Assembly: GCF_018881655.1 (NCBI RefSeq)
Contig: NZ_JACVPX010000003.1
Span: forward strand, 205,474-269,473
Reading direction: 5' to 3'
DNA: 64,000 nt
Origin: Polynucleobacter sp. Tro8-14-1
GTDB taxonomy: Bacteria; Pseudomonadota; Gammaproteobacteria; Burkholderiales; Burkholderiaceae
Of this stretch, positions 22,858 through 32,383 are shown piece by piece. The notes under the pieces are model-generated. The model did no database searches, had not been told where the DNA came from, and worked only from the letters and a program-made list of their open reading frames with translations. A program made the translations under genes and the position numbers. Each line of letters starts with the position of its first letter. Positions within the stretch are counted from its first letter, which is position 1.

Positions 22858-23312
22858 AACACTTTGATGACCAATTTACCCAGACCCAAGTCGACCAATT
22901 TGGCCAGGCTAGCGCTGCCCTGCTTCGTCAAGGTACTCAGAGCATTCCCAAGCATCTGAAAGATCGCCTATATGCAGCACGTATGAAGGCCCTTTCTGTT
23001 AGAAAACCTGAAAAAATCCGCATTCAGAAGCAAGTATTAGCTGGTTCGTCGCGTAATTTGACCTCTGGATCTAATGGCCTTTGGGATAGCGTTGGCTGGA
23101 TTGCTCCGCTAGTAGTCCTTGTATTTGGCCTGATTGGCATTGCCCAATGGCAAGATGATTCTCGTATTAATGACATCGCCGAAGTGGATGCCGCTCTTTT
23201 GTCTGATGATGTGCCTCCTGATGCATATGCAGACAGTGGATTTATGGCCTTCCTCAAAAACGGCCCTCTCTCCGAATCTGATAGCCAATCCGACTTATTA
23301 CGCAGCAAATAA
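22854..23312 (+). CDS. DUF3619 family membrane protein, possible anti-sigma factor
   Basis: 152 residues starting with GTG in a GTGA overlap with the sigma factor stop, so the two are translationally coupled. A cytoplasmic N-terminal part is followed by one membrane helix (about residues 83-101, WIAPLVVLVFGLIGIAQW) and an acidic periplasmic tail. The gene position and topology fit an anti-sigma factor, but no recognisable anti-sigma zinc motif is present. The function is inference from context. Confidence 0.65.
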   Translation: MKHFDDQFTQTQVDQFGQASAALLRQGTQSIPKHLKDRLYAARMKALSVRKPEKIRIQKQVLAGSSRNLTSGSNGLWDSVGWIAPLVVLVFGLIGIAQWQDDSRINDIAEVDAALLSDDVPPDAYADSGFMAFLKNGPLSESDSQSDLLRSK

Positions 23313-23326
23313 TCTTGCCTCGTTTG

Positions 23327-23941
23327 ATGTCTATGAGAACTAGAACAGGTCAAGTTTTTTGCGCTGCCCTGTTGGCATTTTTCTGCGCCGCCCAGGTGAG
23401 TCCAGCACTAGCACAAGGAGCGCCTAGCGCTCCACATGGAAAGGCTACGGCCATTCCTGAAAAGAAACCTGATGGCACTTGGGATGGTTTAAAGCCAGCG
23501 CAACAGAAAATTCTTGCACCGCTAGAAAGCGACTGGGATTACATGCTGCCTGATAGTCGCAAAAAATGGATTCAGGTAGCTAACATTTACCCTAAGATGA
23601 GCGCACAAGATCAAGAGCGCCTTCAGTCTCGCATGACAAGCTGGTCCAATCTTTCGCAGAAGGATCGTCGCATTGCTCGGGAAAACTACCTCACCAGCCT
23701 CAAATTCCCTGCAGAGAAAAAAGCGGAGGCATGGTATGCCTACCAAAAACTGAGTGATGAGCAAAAGAAAAAGTTGGCTGAATCTGAGCTCAAGAAAAAG
23801 CCTACTGCCGCCAATGCCCCAACACTTCAGCAACATCCTATTTCACCTAAGGCTGCTCTCCCCGCCGCCGTCATTGCTCCGAGCGCACCTGCGCCAGCAG
23901 ATGGTGCCGGTTCTAATGCAGAAGCCGGCTCCCCTTATTAA
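23327..23941 (+). CDS. exported DUF3106 family protein
   Basis: A signal peptide (about residues 1-30, ending SPALAQG) precedes a basic helical domain with repeated segments such as PLESDWDYMLPDSRKKWIQVA and WSNLSQKDRRIARENYLTS, typical of DUF3106, and a proline/alanine-rich tail. I start at ATG 23327 (MSMRTRTG); the frame also opens at TTG 23315, immediately after the previous stop. Likely cotranscribed with the sigma factor. Function unknown; periplasmic location expected. Confidence 0.65.
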   Translation: MSMRTRTGQVFCAALLAFFCAAQVSPALAQGAPSAPHGKATAIPEKKPDGTWDGLKPAQQKILAPLESDWDYMLPDSRKKWIQVANIYPKMSAQDQERLQSRMTSWSNLSQKDRRIARENYLTSLKFPAEKKAEAWYAYQKLSDEQKKKLAESELKKKPTAANAPTLQQHPISPKAALPAAVIAPSAPAPADGAGSNAEAGSPY

Positions 23942-23949
23942 GCGGTCGC

Positions 23950-24486
23950 ATGACACCTGCTGAATTAGACGCCTTACCCTCACCTCAATTTTGGCGACGA
24001 GTGTCTTGCTGCCTCTATGAACAGCTTGTATTGCTTGGCGTCATTGCCTTTACTTTTCTAGTCCCTAATCTGGGCTTAGGTATGCTATTTGGCATCTCAT
24101 TACCCAGCTGGCTAACATTTTTATATCTCTATGCTGTACTGGGGATTTATTTTGTTTGGTACTGGACTAAATCTGGTCAAACTCTCGCCATGCAAACATG
24201 GCGGGTTCGCCTTGTTGGGCGCGGCGGTTTCAATCTCACTAAACAACAAGCCTTTTGGCGTTATGTCTATGGTTCGCTCTGGCTTATTCCTTGCATGCTA
24301 TTGCAATGGGCATTTCATTTGGAGAGATGGCAAATTATTGAAATGCTATTCACTGTAGCCTTGTTAATTTGGCCACTCAGCATCTATTTAGATCGTCAGA
24401 GTTTTCTATATCGACAAAGCCTTCCAGACCGCTTCGCTGGCACACGATTGGTTGAGCTCCCCAAAAACCTCGTTACCTTGAATTAA
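23950..24486 (+). CDS. RDD family membrane protein
   Basis: 178 residues with the RDD domain: RRVSCCLYEQLVLLGVIAF at the start, where the usual RDD motif is modified to CLYEQ, and three or four transmembrane helices including WYWTKSGQTLAMQTWRVRLV, a conserved RDD segment. It ends the four-gene cluster begun by the sigma factor, 8 bp after the DUF3106 gene. RDD proteins have been linked to ion or solute transport, but no substrate can be assigned. Confidence 0.8.
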   Translation: MTPAELDALPSPQFWRRVSCCLYEQLVLLGVIAFTFLVPNLGLGMLFGISLPSWLTFLYLYAVLGIYFVWYWTKSGQTLAMQTWRVRLVGRGGFNLTKQQAFWRYVYGSLWLIPCMLLQWAFHLERWQIIEMLFTVALLIWPLSIYLDRQSFLYRQSLPDRFAGTRLVELPKNLVTLN

Positions 24487-24509
24487 GAGCTGCGTCTTGA
24501 TTTTCTAAC

Positions 24510-26996
24510 TCAAGCTTCTCGTAAACATTCCACTGCAGTAGCCTTCTGAATTCTTCTCTGAAAGCGATATCCAGAAGCAAGGCAAGCGCTAATTCCAAAT
24601 GCGACACCCATGAATAAGGCCTCTCCAAAGGCATTAAATGGAATCTCCATCACGAAATAGCCTAAAGCCCAAGCTGCAGCACCAGAGGCTACGCCTGCTA
24701 GCAACCCTGCTATCAAGCCAATCATGACTAATTCAATATTCGCAATCTGAGCTAAGGTATTTCGAGAGGCTCCCAAAGCCTTTAATAGGGCTGCATTTTT
24801 GTAACGCTCATCTTGAGTAGCTGCGATCGCTGACATTAAAACCAAGAACGCTGCTGCAATCGTAAATGCCAATAGCAAACCCAATACTGAGGAAAGCTTA
24901 TTCAATATTTCCTGTATTTGTTGCAGCGAGGCTGAAACATCCACAATAGTTAAATTAGGATAGGCCTGGCTTAGATCAAAATCCAAAGATTCTTGTTTGG
25001 GCGATTGGTAGTAAGAGGTAATCCAAGATTGCGGCAATGATTGCAACTGGGCAGGCGGCATGATCACGAAAAAGTTCACGCGCATTGAACCCCAGTCAAG
25101 CTTTCGCAAGGAAGTAATTGGGGCAACAATTTTTTCTCCGGCAACCTCAAAGGTTAACTGATCGCCCAATTTCAGTTTCAAGGTTTTAGCGATGCCAGTT
25201 TCCATGGAAATCTGCGGCGCATCGCCCTCAATCCACTTACCCGTTAGGATTTGATTACCTGATGGCAATTGATCTGTATACGATAAATTGAACTCTCGAT
25301 CGATTAAGCGCTTTGCATTTTCTTCTACATAGTCGTTAGGCGTGATGTCTTTGCCATTCACCTCAATCAAGCGGCCACGTACCATTGGATAAAACTGCGG
25401 AGCCGAAACGCCTGCATTCTGAAGAGACTCTGTAAGCCCCCGCTTCTGATCGCCTTGAACATTAATCATGAAGCGATTAGGCGCATCACTCGGTATATTG
25501 CCTTGCCAGGCGCTTAAGAAATCAGCTCGCAAGAGCAGTACCAATAAGAGCGCCATCAAAGCAATACCGAGCGCTGTAATTTGCACCACTGCAAGACCTG
25601 TTCTTCTGCCTTGAGCAAGAATAACAAATCCTAGAGAAAAACCTTGGGTGCGTATCCTGCAAAGAAACTTTAAGATACCCCAAGATACAGAGGCAAAAAT
25701 CAGAATAGCAAGCCCAAAACTTAGGCATGTCCATAACGCTAGCTTCCAATCGCGTGCCGCAAGCATGATCAATATCACCGCCGCAGTTAATCCACATAGA
25801 GCAGTCCAAATAGTAGGGATGCCGAGGCCATCAAATTCTTTTCTAATCAATCTGATTGGGGATACCTTTACCAAACTGAACATTGCCGGGCCAGCAAAAC
25901 CAAACAATAAAAACCAGGCCACCAGCACACTCCAAAGAACTGGCCCAAAAGAGACGGGGGGCAATTCTGTTAAGACTAGATTACCCAAAAGAAGAGTTAA
26001 TACATATTGGCCAAGGTAACCCAAAATAGAGCCCATCAATGCGGCTATGAAGCCAAGCGCTAAAAGAGTCTGCCCTTGTTGCCTAAGGATCATGGTAGAG
26101 CTGGCTCCAAGGCATTTCAGAACAGCACAGGTATTTGCCTGTTTGCGGGTATAGCGATGAGCCGATAAAGCAATAGCAACCGCAGATACCATCGCAGTTA
26201 ATAAAGCAATCAAGGAGAGAAAACGATCTGCGCGTTCAAGTGTTTTGCGCATCAAGGGTTGTGCATTCTCTAAAGTTTCAATGCGAACACCCTTAATGCT
26301 CTCGGATTCAATATATTGACTTGCCCATTCACTATAAGAATGGATTTGCTTATCAGAACCTGCCAATAACAATCGATAGGTCACCCTGCTACCAAGGCCG
26401 ATGAGACCGGTCTCACTGAGATCAGCGATTGACATCATGACTCGAGGGGCAAAGTTCATGAACCCTGCCCCACGATCGAGTTCGCGCTCTAAAATTCCAC
26501 CGATCACAAAGACTTTTTGACCAAGCTGAATCGAATCACCTTCCTTTGAATGCAAGCTCGCCAACATTGCAGGATCAACCCAAACAGATCCTTGGGCGGG
26601 CCCAGTACTGAATGCCTTGTCTTGGGCCTTGGATTGAACCTGCAAAGCGCCACGCAAAGGATATTGAGGGCTTACCGCCTTAAGTGAAGCGAGTTTGCTA
26701 TGTGAGCCCACAGTTGCCATGCTCGGAAACACGATCGTCTGAGCTAGCTGTAGGCCCCTGCTCTTTGCCTCATCTAAAAAGAGATTGGGTAAAGGCTGGT
26801 CAGAAACGATCAGCAAGTCCGAAGCTAAGAGTTGGCGGGCATCGAATGCAAAAGCCCTTTGCATTCGATCTGCTAAAAAAGTGACACTAGATAACGCTGT
26901 TACCGAAAGAGTTAAGGCAAAGAATAGCCAAGCTAACTCGCTTGAACGTAAATCACGTCTCAAACCACCCAAGAAACGAAGTAATGGTTTAATCAA
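24510..26996 (-). CDS. ABC transporter permease, FtsX-like (YbbP type)
   Basis: 828 residues with two FtsX-type permease units and large extracytoplasmic domains: a helix near residues 23-42, three helices around 260-380, further helices at 400-500, and a last set of three at 720-815. This is the layout of YbbP, thought to act with a LolD-like ATPase in lipid or lipoprotein handling. The start is TTG at 26994-26996, overlapping the upstream dehydrogenase stop. No ATPase gene is adjacent, which is unusual for this family. Confidence 0.82.
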   Translation of the reverse strand: MIKPLLRFLGGLRRDLRSSELAWLFFALTLSVTALSSVTFLADRMQRAFAFDARQLLASDLLIVSDQPLPNLFLDEAKSRGLQLAQTIVFPSMATVGSHSKLASLKAVSPQYPLRGALQVQSKAQDKAFSTGPAQGSVWVDPAMLASLHSKEGDSIQLGQKVFVIGGILERELDRGAGFMNFAPRVMMSIADLSETGLIGLGSRVTYRLLLAGSDKQIHSYSEWASQYIESESIKGVRIETLENAQPLMRKTLERADRFLSLIALLTAMVSAVAIALSAHRYTRKQANTCAVLKCLGASSTMILRQQGQTLLALGFIAALMGSILGYLGQYVLTLLLGNLVLTELPPVSFGPVLWSVLVAWFLLFGFAGPAMFSLVKVSPIRLIRKEFDGLGIPTIWTALCGLTAAVILIMLAARDWKLALWTCLSFGLAILIFASVSWGILKFLCRIRTQGFSLGFVILAQGRRTGLAVVQITALGIALMALLLVLLLRADFLSAWQGNIPSDAPNRFMINVQGDQKRGLTESLQNAGVSAPQFYPMVRGRLIEVNGKDITPNDYVEENAKRLIDREFNLSYTDQLPSGNQILTGKWIEGDAPQISMETGIAKTLKLKLGDQLTFEVAGEKIVAPITSLRKLDWGSMRVNFFVIMPPAQLQSLPQSWITSYYQSPKQESLDFDLSQAYPNLTIVDVSASLQQIQEILNKLSSVLGLLLAFTIAAAFLVLMSAIAATQDERYKNAALLKALGASRNTLAQIANIELVMIGLIAGLLAGVASGAAAWALGYFVMEIPFNAFGEALFMGVAFGISACLASGYRFQRRIQKATAVECLREA

Positions 26997-27778
26997 ATTG
27001 CCTGTATTTGCCCGCCATCAATACGCATGACGGTACCAGTAATGAATGATGCATTTTGGCTGGCTAAAAATGCAGCGGCATCGCCATACTCCTTGGGATC
27101 GCCATATCTACCCATTGGAATTTGTCTTAAGCTAGCTTTAACAACATCTTCATAGCTGGTGCCTTCCCGCTTTGCGCGCGCTTCATCTAACTGACGCAGA
27201 CGAGCAGTTGCAATTCTTCCGGGCATGATGACGTTAACAGTGATGCCTTCAGCAGCTACTTCTGCAGCCAATGTTTTAGACCACGCCAGCAATGCCGCGC
27301 GTAAGGTATTGGAAATGGCTAGATTTTTAATCGGCGCAATTGCGCCTGAAGTGGTGCTGGTAATAATGCGGCCCCACTTGCGCTCGCGCATGCCGGGCAA
27401 TACACGATCTGTAATGGCAATGAGCGATAAAACCATATCGTTAAAACTCTTTTGCCAGAGCGCAGGATCTTGACCGGCTGCTGGTGTTGGCGGTGGTCCA
27501 CCAGTGTTATTAATCAGAATATCGATGGGGCCAAGCTCCTGCTCCACTTTTGATACCAAGCTATCAATCACAGAAGAATCGGATAGATCCCAATTCAGTG
27601 CCAAAGCCTGTCCGCCTGCCGCCTCTATCAATCTTACGGATTCACTCAAACCCTCAGCATTTCTACCGGTAACGGCTACCTTTACGCCCTCTTTAGCCAA
27701 TGACACAGCCATTGCCTGACCCAAGCCACGGCTAGACGCCATGACCAATGCAACCTTACCTTTTAATCCTAAGTCCAT
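26993..27778 (-). CDS. short-chain dehydrogenase/reductase
   Basis: 261-residue SDR with the cofactor motif ASSRGLGQAMAVSLAKEG, NNTGGP near residue 90, and SRxxG-type variation. The usual YxxxK catalytic tetrad is not intact: the expected serine occurs in TSTTSGAIAPIKNL, but where tyrosine and lysine are expected there is SNTLRAALLAWSKTLAAE, with Asn/Thr in place of Tyr. A divergent SDR of the FabG-like group; substrate unknown. It overlaps the permease gene start by 4 bp. Confidence 0.8.
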   Translation of the reverse strand: MDLGLKGKVALVMASSRGLGQAMAVSLAKEGVKVAVTGRNAEGLSESVRLIEAAGGQALALNWDLSDSSVIDSLVSKVEQELGPIDILINNTGGPPPTPAAGQDPALWQKSFNDMVLSLIAITDRVLPGMRERKWGRIITSTTSGAIAPIKNLAISNTLRAALLAWSKTLAAEVAAEGITVNVIMPGRIATARLRQLDEARAKREGTSYEDVVKASLRQIPMGRYGDPKEYGDAAAFLASQNASFITGTVMRIDGGQIQAI

Positions 27779-27807
27779 CTCGTCTCCAAAAACTGATTTT
27801 TATATTT

Positions 27808-28794
27808 TTAATCTAACTGCAATTTCTGCTTGGCAACTACCTCTTTGTAAACGGTGTACTCGGCTTTAATTTCTTTTGTAAACGCCTCAGAACCGTTCAC
27901 ATTGATGATTGAGCCAGTATCTTCAATACGCTTCTTAACCGCAGGATCGGTCACTACTTTTTGTAAAGCAGCCGTATATTTATCTACGATATCTTTTGGC
28001 ATTCCTGCAGGTCCCAATAGACCGTAATAAGCCATCCGATTAACTGGCGCTAAACCCACTTCAGCAAAAGTAGGTACATTCGGTAATTGAGCCAAGCGCT
28101 TAGGTGCAGCCACCACAATCGGCACTAGCTTACCGTCTTTAATGAAAGGTAAGGAGGATGGCAAGTTGTCAAAGATCATCGAAACCTGACCGCCCACTGT
28201 ATCGGCCAATGCGGGACCAGCTCCACGATAAGGAATGTGCACAATAAATACCCCAGTCAAACTCTTAAAAAGTTCAGTTTGAAGGTGGCCAATACCACCA
28301 GTGCCAGAGCTAGAATAAGAATATTTTCCAGGGTTAGCCTTCAAAACCTGCATAAAAGTTTTGAAATCCTTTGCCGGGAATGATGGATTTACTGCAACGA
28401 TATTTGGTGTCGCAGCAATATTGCTGATGGCCGTGAAGTCCGTAACAGGATCGTAGCCAATCTTTGGATTAATCGCTGGATTGGCTGCTGTGGTGGAAAC
28501 GGTAGCCATACCAATGGTGTAACCATCTTTTGGTGAGCGCATCACTTCCAACGCGCCAATAGAACCACCACCGCCCGCTTTATTCTCGACAATCACCGGT
28601 TGACCTAACTGACGACCCAAAGCATCACCAACGGCTCGTGCAATGATGTCTGTACTTCCACCGGGTGCAAATGGAACGATTAAGCGAATAGGCTTATTAG
28701 GGAAAGTTTCTGCTTGGACCGCAGTAAGTGAACTTACGGCAATCAGTAATGTTGCGCCAACGAATTTAATAATACTTACTGAAGTGGATTTCAT
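27808..28794 (-). CDS. Bug/TctC-family tripartite tricarboxylate transporter substrate-binding protein
   Basis: 328-residue periplasmic binding protein with an N-terminal signal peptide (to about residue 28, VQAE) and the family signature FPNKPIRLIVPFAPGGSTDIIARAV, then GAGGSIGALEV-like and IPYRGAGPALADTVGGQV segments. Bug proteins bind carboxylic acids and are greatly expanded in Burkholderiales, often without adjacent membrane components, as here. Ligand not predictable. Confidence 0.9.
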   Translation of the reverse strand: MKSTSVSIIKFVGATLLIAVSSLTAVQAETFPNKPIRLIVPFAPGGSTDIIARAVGDALGRQLGQPVIVENKAGGGGSIGALEVMRSPKDGYTIGMATVSTTAANPAINPKIGYDPVTDFTAISNIAATPNIVAVNPSFPAKDFKTFMQVLKANPGKYSYSSSGTGGIGHLQTELFKSLTGVFIVHIPYRGAGPALADTVGGQVSMIFDNLPSSLPFIKDGKLVPIVVAAPKRLAQLPNVPTFAEVGLAPVNRMAYYGLLGPAGMPKDIVDKYTAALQKVVTDPAVKKRIEDTGSIINVNGSEAFTKEIKAEYTVYKEVVAKQKLQLD

Positions 28795-28798
28795 AAAG

Positions 28799-29425
28799 TT
28801 ACTGACCTAAAGGTTTTGGTAAATTGCCGGCGTATTTATAAAGTTGCGCCTCGTACTCCTGGAAAATCTGAGCCAGTGCTTCTTGCAGGCCCAATACCAG
28901 CGCTTCAGGAGTATTGTCCTTAAGGGCTACTCGCTTAGTGTAGCGGTTTGCACCAATCAAGGGATTAACTTTGCCAGCACTAGTAGCGCTCAAGAAAAAC
29001 TCCACGCTCACTACCGCCTCTGGTTGCTTACGATAATCACCATAAAACTCCTCTACAGTTGCCTGTAAATAATAGTAAGGAAAGAGGCTATTACTTTGAC
29101 CTACTGTTGAGGAGAAAATATTCGCCTTATTCATCCACTGGCGCTCAGCATTGCCAATCATTTCAGCAGGAATAGTTGTGTAGACGTTATAAAAATCCTT
29201 TTCATAACGTTGATCGCCAGTACGGTAGACCAAAGATCTGCCATCAAAGGGTGGCGTAACCGATACAGAACCCATCTTCAACCAAATATCTGTGCGAGCT
29301 TGACGCGGTGCCGCAGTTCTATCTGGGGACACCATCCAGGTAGTCGGCCCTACTGGTGGCCTCGTGGGAAAGGTACATGAGGCCAACCCTAAGATGGCAA
29401 AGGTAAATAAAATACGCTTCATCAT
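28799..29425 (-). CDS. ABC-type transport auxiliary lipoprotein (PqiC/YmbA-like)
   Basis: 208 residues beginning with a lipoprotein signal whose lipobox is LASC (cysteine about residue 17). The mature part resembles the ABC_trans_aux domain, with VSVTPPFDGRSLVYRTGDQRYEKDFYNVY near its start. These outer-membrane lipoproteins accompany MlaD-type systems. The start overlaps the MlaD stop by 4 bp, placing it last in the MlaE-MlaF-MlaD-lipoprotein operon. Confidence 0.82.
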   Translation of the reverse strand: MMKRILFTFAILGLASCTFPTRPPVGPTTWMVSPDRTAAPRQARTDIWLKMGSVSVTPPFDGRSLVYRTGDQRYEKDFYNVYTTIPAEMIGNAERQWMNKANIFSSTVGQSNSLFPYYYLQATVEEFYGDYRKQPEAVVSVEFFLSATSAGKVNPLIGANRYTKRVALKDNTPEALVLGLQEALAQIFQEYEAQLYKYAGNLPKPLGQ

Positions 29426-30348
29426 TTCTGAGCTCCAGACTGACCTGCGCTACTAGTGGGTGTAATTTTCTTTGGCGGATCACTCCAGATTAGGCTTGAT
29501 GGCGATTGGCTGGCAATACGGCTAAATTCGTTCAAGTTCTCGCTTGCCTGCTTAATATTTTCTATCGTCAAAACAGTGTCACCCTGCACACTCGTAATAG
29601 TTTGGCGCAAAGAAGAGGTGGCCGCCACTAATTCACGCATCAGAACACCTAGCTCTTCTTTATCGGTTGCCTTATTAATGCGAGCCATGATGACGTTTAA
29701 CTGCTTAACGGATTCAATAACGCCTTCATTACCTTTGCCATCTCCTGCCATCAGCACATTAAGATTACCTAGCAAGGCATCCAATTTTTTCTGTGTGCCA
29801 TCAATATTCATATTATTCAAGGCACCAATCAGATTCTGAATGCCCGAAATAATTTCATCCGCTTGGTTTGGCATAGATGGGATTACTGGATACTCGGGCT
29901 TCCAAGAAAAAGGGAGGGCGGGAGTATCGGATGCATGAGCAATAAAATCAAACTCAACGTAATTTACCCCCGTAATACCCATAGATTTGATGCGAGCTCG
30001 CAAATTATTTTTTACAAACTCGCTAATTTGATTTTCATTTACTTTGTCACCAAAAATTTGCATTCTGACGACAACATACTGACGGCGATCATGAAAAGGT
30101 AAATCTCTTTCGTAGATATCACCAGATAAGCCAATCGATGTGACCTGACCAATCTTGACTCCGCGAAACCGTACAGCCGCCCCTGCATCCAAGCCTGTTA
30201 CAGACTGCTTGATATAGGTTTCGACCATAAATGATTTTTGGAAGAATTTGCCTCCGCCGAAAATGAGGATCACAGCAATCAGTACACCAATTGCGGCGAG
30301 CACAAAAGCGCCTAAGCGAAAATAATTGGGATTTGAGTTATTACTCAT
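29422..30348 (-). CDS. MlaD/MCE-family lipid transport protein
   Basis: 308 residues: one N-terminal transmembrane helix (about 11-31) followed by an MCE domain (TYIKQSVTGLDAGAAVRFRGVKIGQVTSIGL) and a long helical C-terminal region. MCE proteins form periplasmic hexamers or tubes that carry lipids between membranes. Coupled by 4-bp overlaps to the ATPase and lipoprotein genes. The longer helical C-terminus separates it from short MlaD and brings it nearer PqiB-like forms. Confidence 0.88.
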   Translation of the reverse strand: MSNNSNPNYFRLGAFVLAAIGVLIAVILIFGGGKFFQKSFMVETYIKQSVTGLDAGAAVRFRGVKIGQVTSIGLSGDIYERDLPFHDRRQYVVVRMQIFGDKVNENQISEFVKNNLRARIKSMGITGVNYVEFDFIAHASDTPALPFSWKPEYPVIPSMPNQADEIISGIQNLIGALNNMNIDGTQKKLDALLGNLNVLMAGDGKGNEGVIESVKQLNVIMARINKATDKEELGVLMRELVAATSSLRQTITSVQGDTVLTIENIKQASENLNEFSRIASQSPSSLIWSDPPKKITPTSSAGQSGAQK

Positions 30349-31121
30349 GCTGCGTCCTTACTCATAATACGATTGAAGAATTGATGCACCCGTGGATCTT
30401 TACTGGTATCGCGCAATACTTTTGGATCTCCCTCAGCGATGATTCCCTTAGCACCTTTGTCTAGCATGATCACTTTGTCAGCAATGGCATAAATGCTAGC
30501 AAGCTCATGGGATACGATGACAAAGGTAATGCCTAGGTTTTTTGATAAATCCTGAATCGTGCTATCGAGATCGGCAGACGTAATAGGATCCAAGCCGGCA
30601 GATGGCTCATCTAAGAATAATATTTTGGGGTCCAGTGCCATGGCGCGAGCGATCGCCGCCCTCTTTTGCATGCCTCCACTAATTTCACTGGGCATATAAG
30701 ACTCATAAGGCAACAGACCGACTAAATCTAGCTTACAGCGCGCCAGTAAATCCATTTGCGCTTGTGTTAGCTGTGTGTATTCCTGCATAAACAAAGTCAC
30801 GTTATCGAGCAAATTCATGGAACCAAATAAGGCGCCTTGTTGATACATGACGCCAAAGCTTGTCATGATCTTCTGGCGCTCTGCTCCAACTGCGGTAGTG
30901 ATGTTTTGTCCTTCAATCAGAACATCGCCAGACAGGGGCTGATAGAGGCCGAACAAGTTTTTTAATAAACTGGATTTGCCACAACCTGAACCACCCAAAA
31001 TTACAAAAATTTCTCCATAATTCACTTTGAAATTCAGATTTTGCATCAGGACGTTAGAGCCATAACCTACAGTGAGGTTTTGAACATCAATTGCGCATTG
31101 TGATTTATTTGGCGTGTCCAT
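30345..31121 (-). CDS. ABC transporter ATP-binding protein (MlaF-like)
   Basis: 258-residue ATPase with Walker A (GGSGCGKSSLLKNL, about residue 43), Q-loop (VMYQQGALF), signature SGGMQKRAAIARAMALDP, Walker B (ILFLDEPSAGLDP) and the switch histidine (VSHELAS). It energises the MlaE-type permease encoded immediately upstream (1-bp overlap). The LSGGQ variant SGGM is typical of MlaF. Confidence 0.93.
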   Translation of the reverse strand: MDTPNKSQCAIDVQNLTVGYGSNVLMQNLNFKVNYGEIFVILGGSGCGKSSLLKNLFGLYQPLSGDVLIEGQNITTAVGAERQKIMTSFGVMYQQGALFGSMNLLDNVTLFMQEYTQLTQAQMDLLARCKLDLVGLLPYESYMPSEISGGMQKRAAIARAMALDPKILFLDEPSAGLDPITSADLDSTIQDLSKNLGITFVIVSHELASIYAIADKVIMLDKGAKGIIAEGDPKVLRDTSKDPRVHQFFNRIMSKDAA

Positions 31122-32293
31122 CAGAAACCTGTCTTATAGGAAATGAAGGCAAAAATACCATCGACCAACACAATCAAAACAATGCTACTGACAACCGCTC
31201 TTGTAGCTGAAATACCAACTGCAGCCGCACCATTTCCGGTTTGCATGCCACGCAGACAGCCAACAGCTGAAACAACAACGCCAAAAAGCGTTGCTTTAAT
31301 TAAACCTGATCCAATGTCTTCGATATCTACAGCAGAGAGCATGCCGTTGTAGAAGTTCACAAAAGGAATACCGTAGATCAACATCGTCAACATTGAGGAA
31401 AAAATACTGACTATATCGGCAAACAAAGTCAAAATAGGCGCAACCAAAATACCCGCCAAAACGCGTGGCACGACTAAAAAACGAATGGGGCTTAGGCCAC
31501 CAGAAACAAGTGCATCTACCTCACTATTTACTGTCATCGTGCCAATCTCAGCGGCAAAAGCGGCTGAGGAACGTCCCGCTAACAAGATGGCGGTAATTAA
31601 TGGGCCCATTTCTCGCACAATACCCAAGGCCGCCAATGGACCAACAAAGGATACTGCGCCAAACTGCTGCATGCCGATGGCGGCCTGGAAAGAAAGAATG
31701 ACGCCAATCAAAAACGCCACCAACCCAACGATGGGCAATGCTGCAATACCCGCCTGCACTGCAGCATTTACAAAATCACCCCAGCGCACTTGCTTGGGAT
31801 AACGAATAGACCAAGCTAAATCAGCCGCAAGATGTCCAGTAAATGAAATTAATCCAGCGGCATCATCAATTAAATTTTGCGTTGCCATTCCAGTGCTGAC
31901 CACAAAACTTCTTTTGGGTTTTACAACGGGCAGAGGAAATAAATTACTGATCGGATTGAACTCACCCAATAACGGCTCATAGCGGGTATCCAAACCAACG
32001 ACATTGAACTTTGCACCAGCTGTTGTTTGCGCTTCTTCAACTCCAATCAGAAATGCAATGCCTGCACCATCCAAGAATGTCACTTTGGATGCATCAAATG
32101 TCAGTGACTTACTCTTACCATCACCCTGCTTTAGCCATATATCTTGAGCATTGCGGATTTGAGTCCAAACACCACCCAAGGAATAGACGTTCACATTGCC
32201 ACTCAGAAGCACTTTGGCATTGTTGGCATCTATCTGCAACCAAACCGCCACTGGGGAGTCAGAAACGGCAGAAATGGTGTCAGAAGTGCTCAT
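31121..32293 (-). CDS. MlaE-family permease with N-terminal STAS-like domain
   Basis: 390 residues. The first ~130 resemble a STAS domain (SLTFDASKVTFLDGAGIAFLIGV), followed by the MlaE permease with about five helices (LIGVILSFQAAIGMQQFG, then REMGPLITAILLAGRSSAAFAAEIGTM). In the E. coli Mla system STAS is the separate protein MlaB, so this is a fusion. First gene of the lipid-transport operon. It probably works in trafficking lipids between inner and outer membranes. Confidence 0.9.
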   Translation of the reverse strand: MSTSDTISAVSDSPVAVWLQIDANNAKVLLSGNVNVYSLGGVWTQIRNAQDIWLKQGDGKSKSLTFDASKVTFLDGAGIAFLIGVEEAQTTAGAKFNVVGLDTRYEPLLGEFNPISNLFPLPVVKPKRSFVVSTGMATQNLIDDAAGLISFTGHLAADLAWSIRYPKQVRWGDFVNAAVQAGIAALPIVGLVAFLIGVILSFQAAIGMQQFGAVSFVGPLAALGIVREMGPLITAILLAGRSSAAFAAEIGTMTVNSEVDALVSGGLSPIRFLVVPRVLAGILVAPILTLFADIVSIFSSMLTMLIYGIPFVNFYNGMLSAVDIEDIGSGLIKATLFGVVVSAVGCLRGMQTGNGAAAVGISATRAVVSSIVLIVLVDGIFAFISYKTGF

Positions 32294-32347
32294 ATGCAGA
32301 CTATAAGGTATCTCTGTGAAAGCGCCGAGAAAAGCCTAAAAAGAGAA

Positions 32348-32375
32348 AAGGGCCCAGTTTTTCAACTAGGCCCTT
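32348..32375 (-). terminator. displaced tRNA-Arg terminator at the left island end
   Basis: AAGGGCC pairs with GGCCCTT and AGTT with AACT around a 4-nt loop; on the minus strand it is followed by TTTTCTCTTTTT. It lies just beyond the tRNA-Arg 3' fragment, so it is most simply the original terminator of the tRNA gene, separated from it by island insertion. It may now end transcription leaving the island leftward. Confidence 0.6.
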
Positions 32376-32383
32376 ATGTAGGT

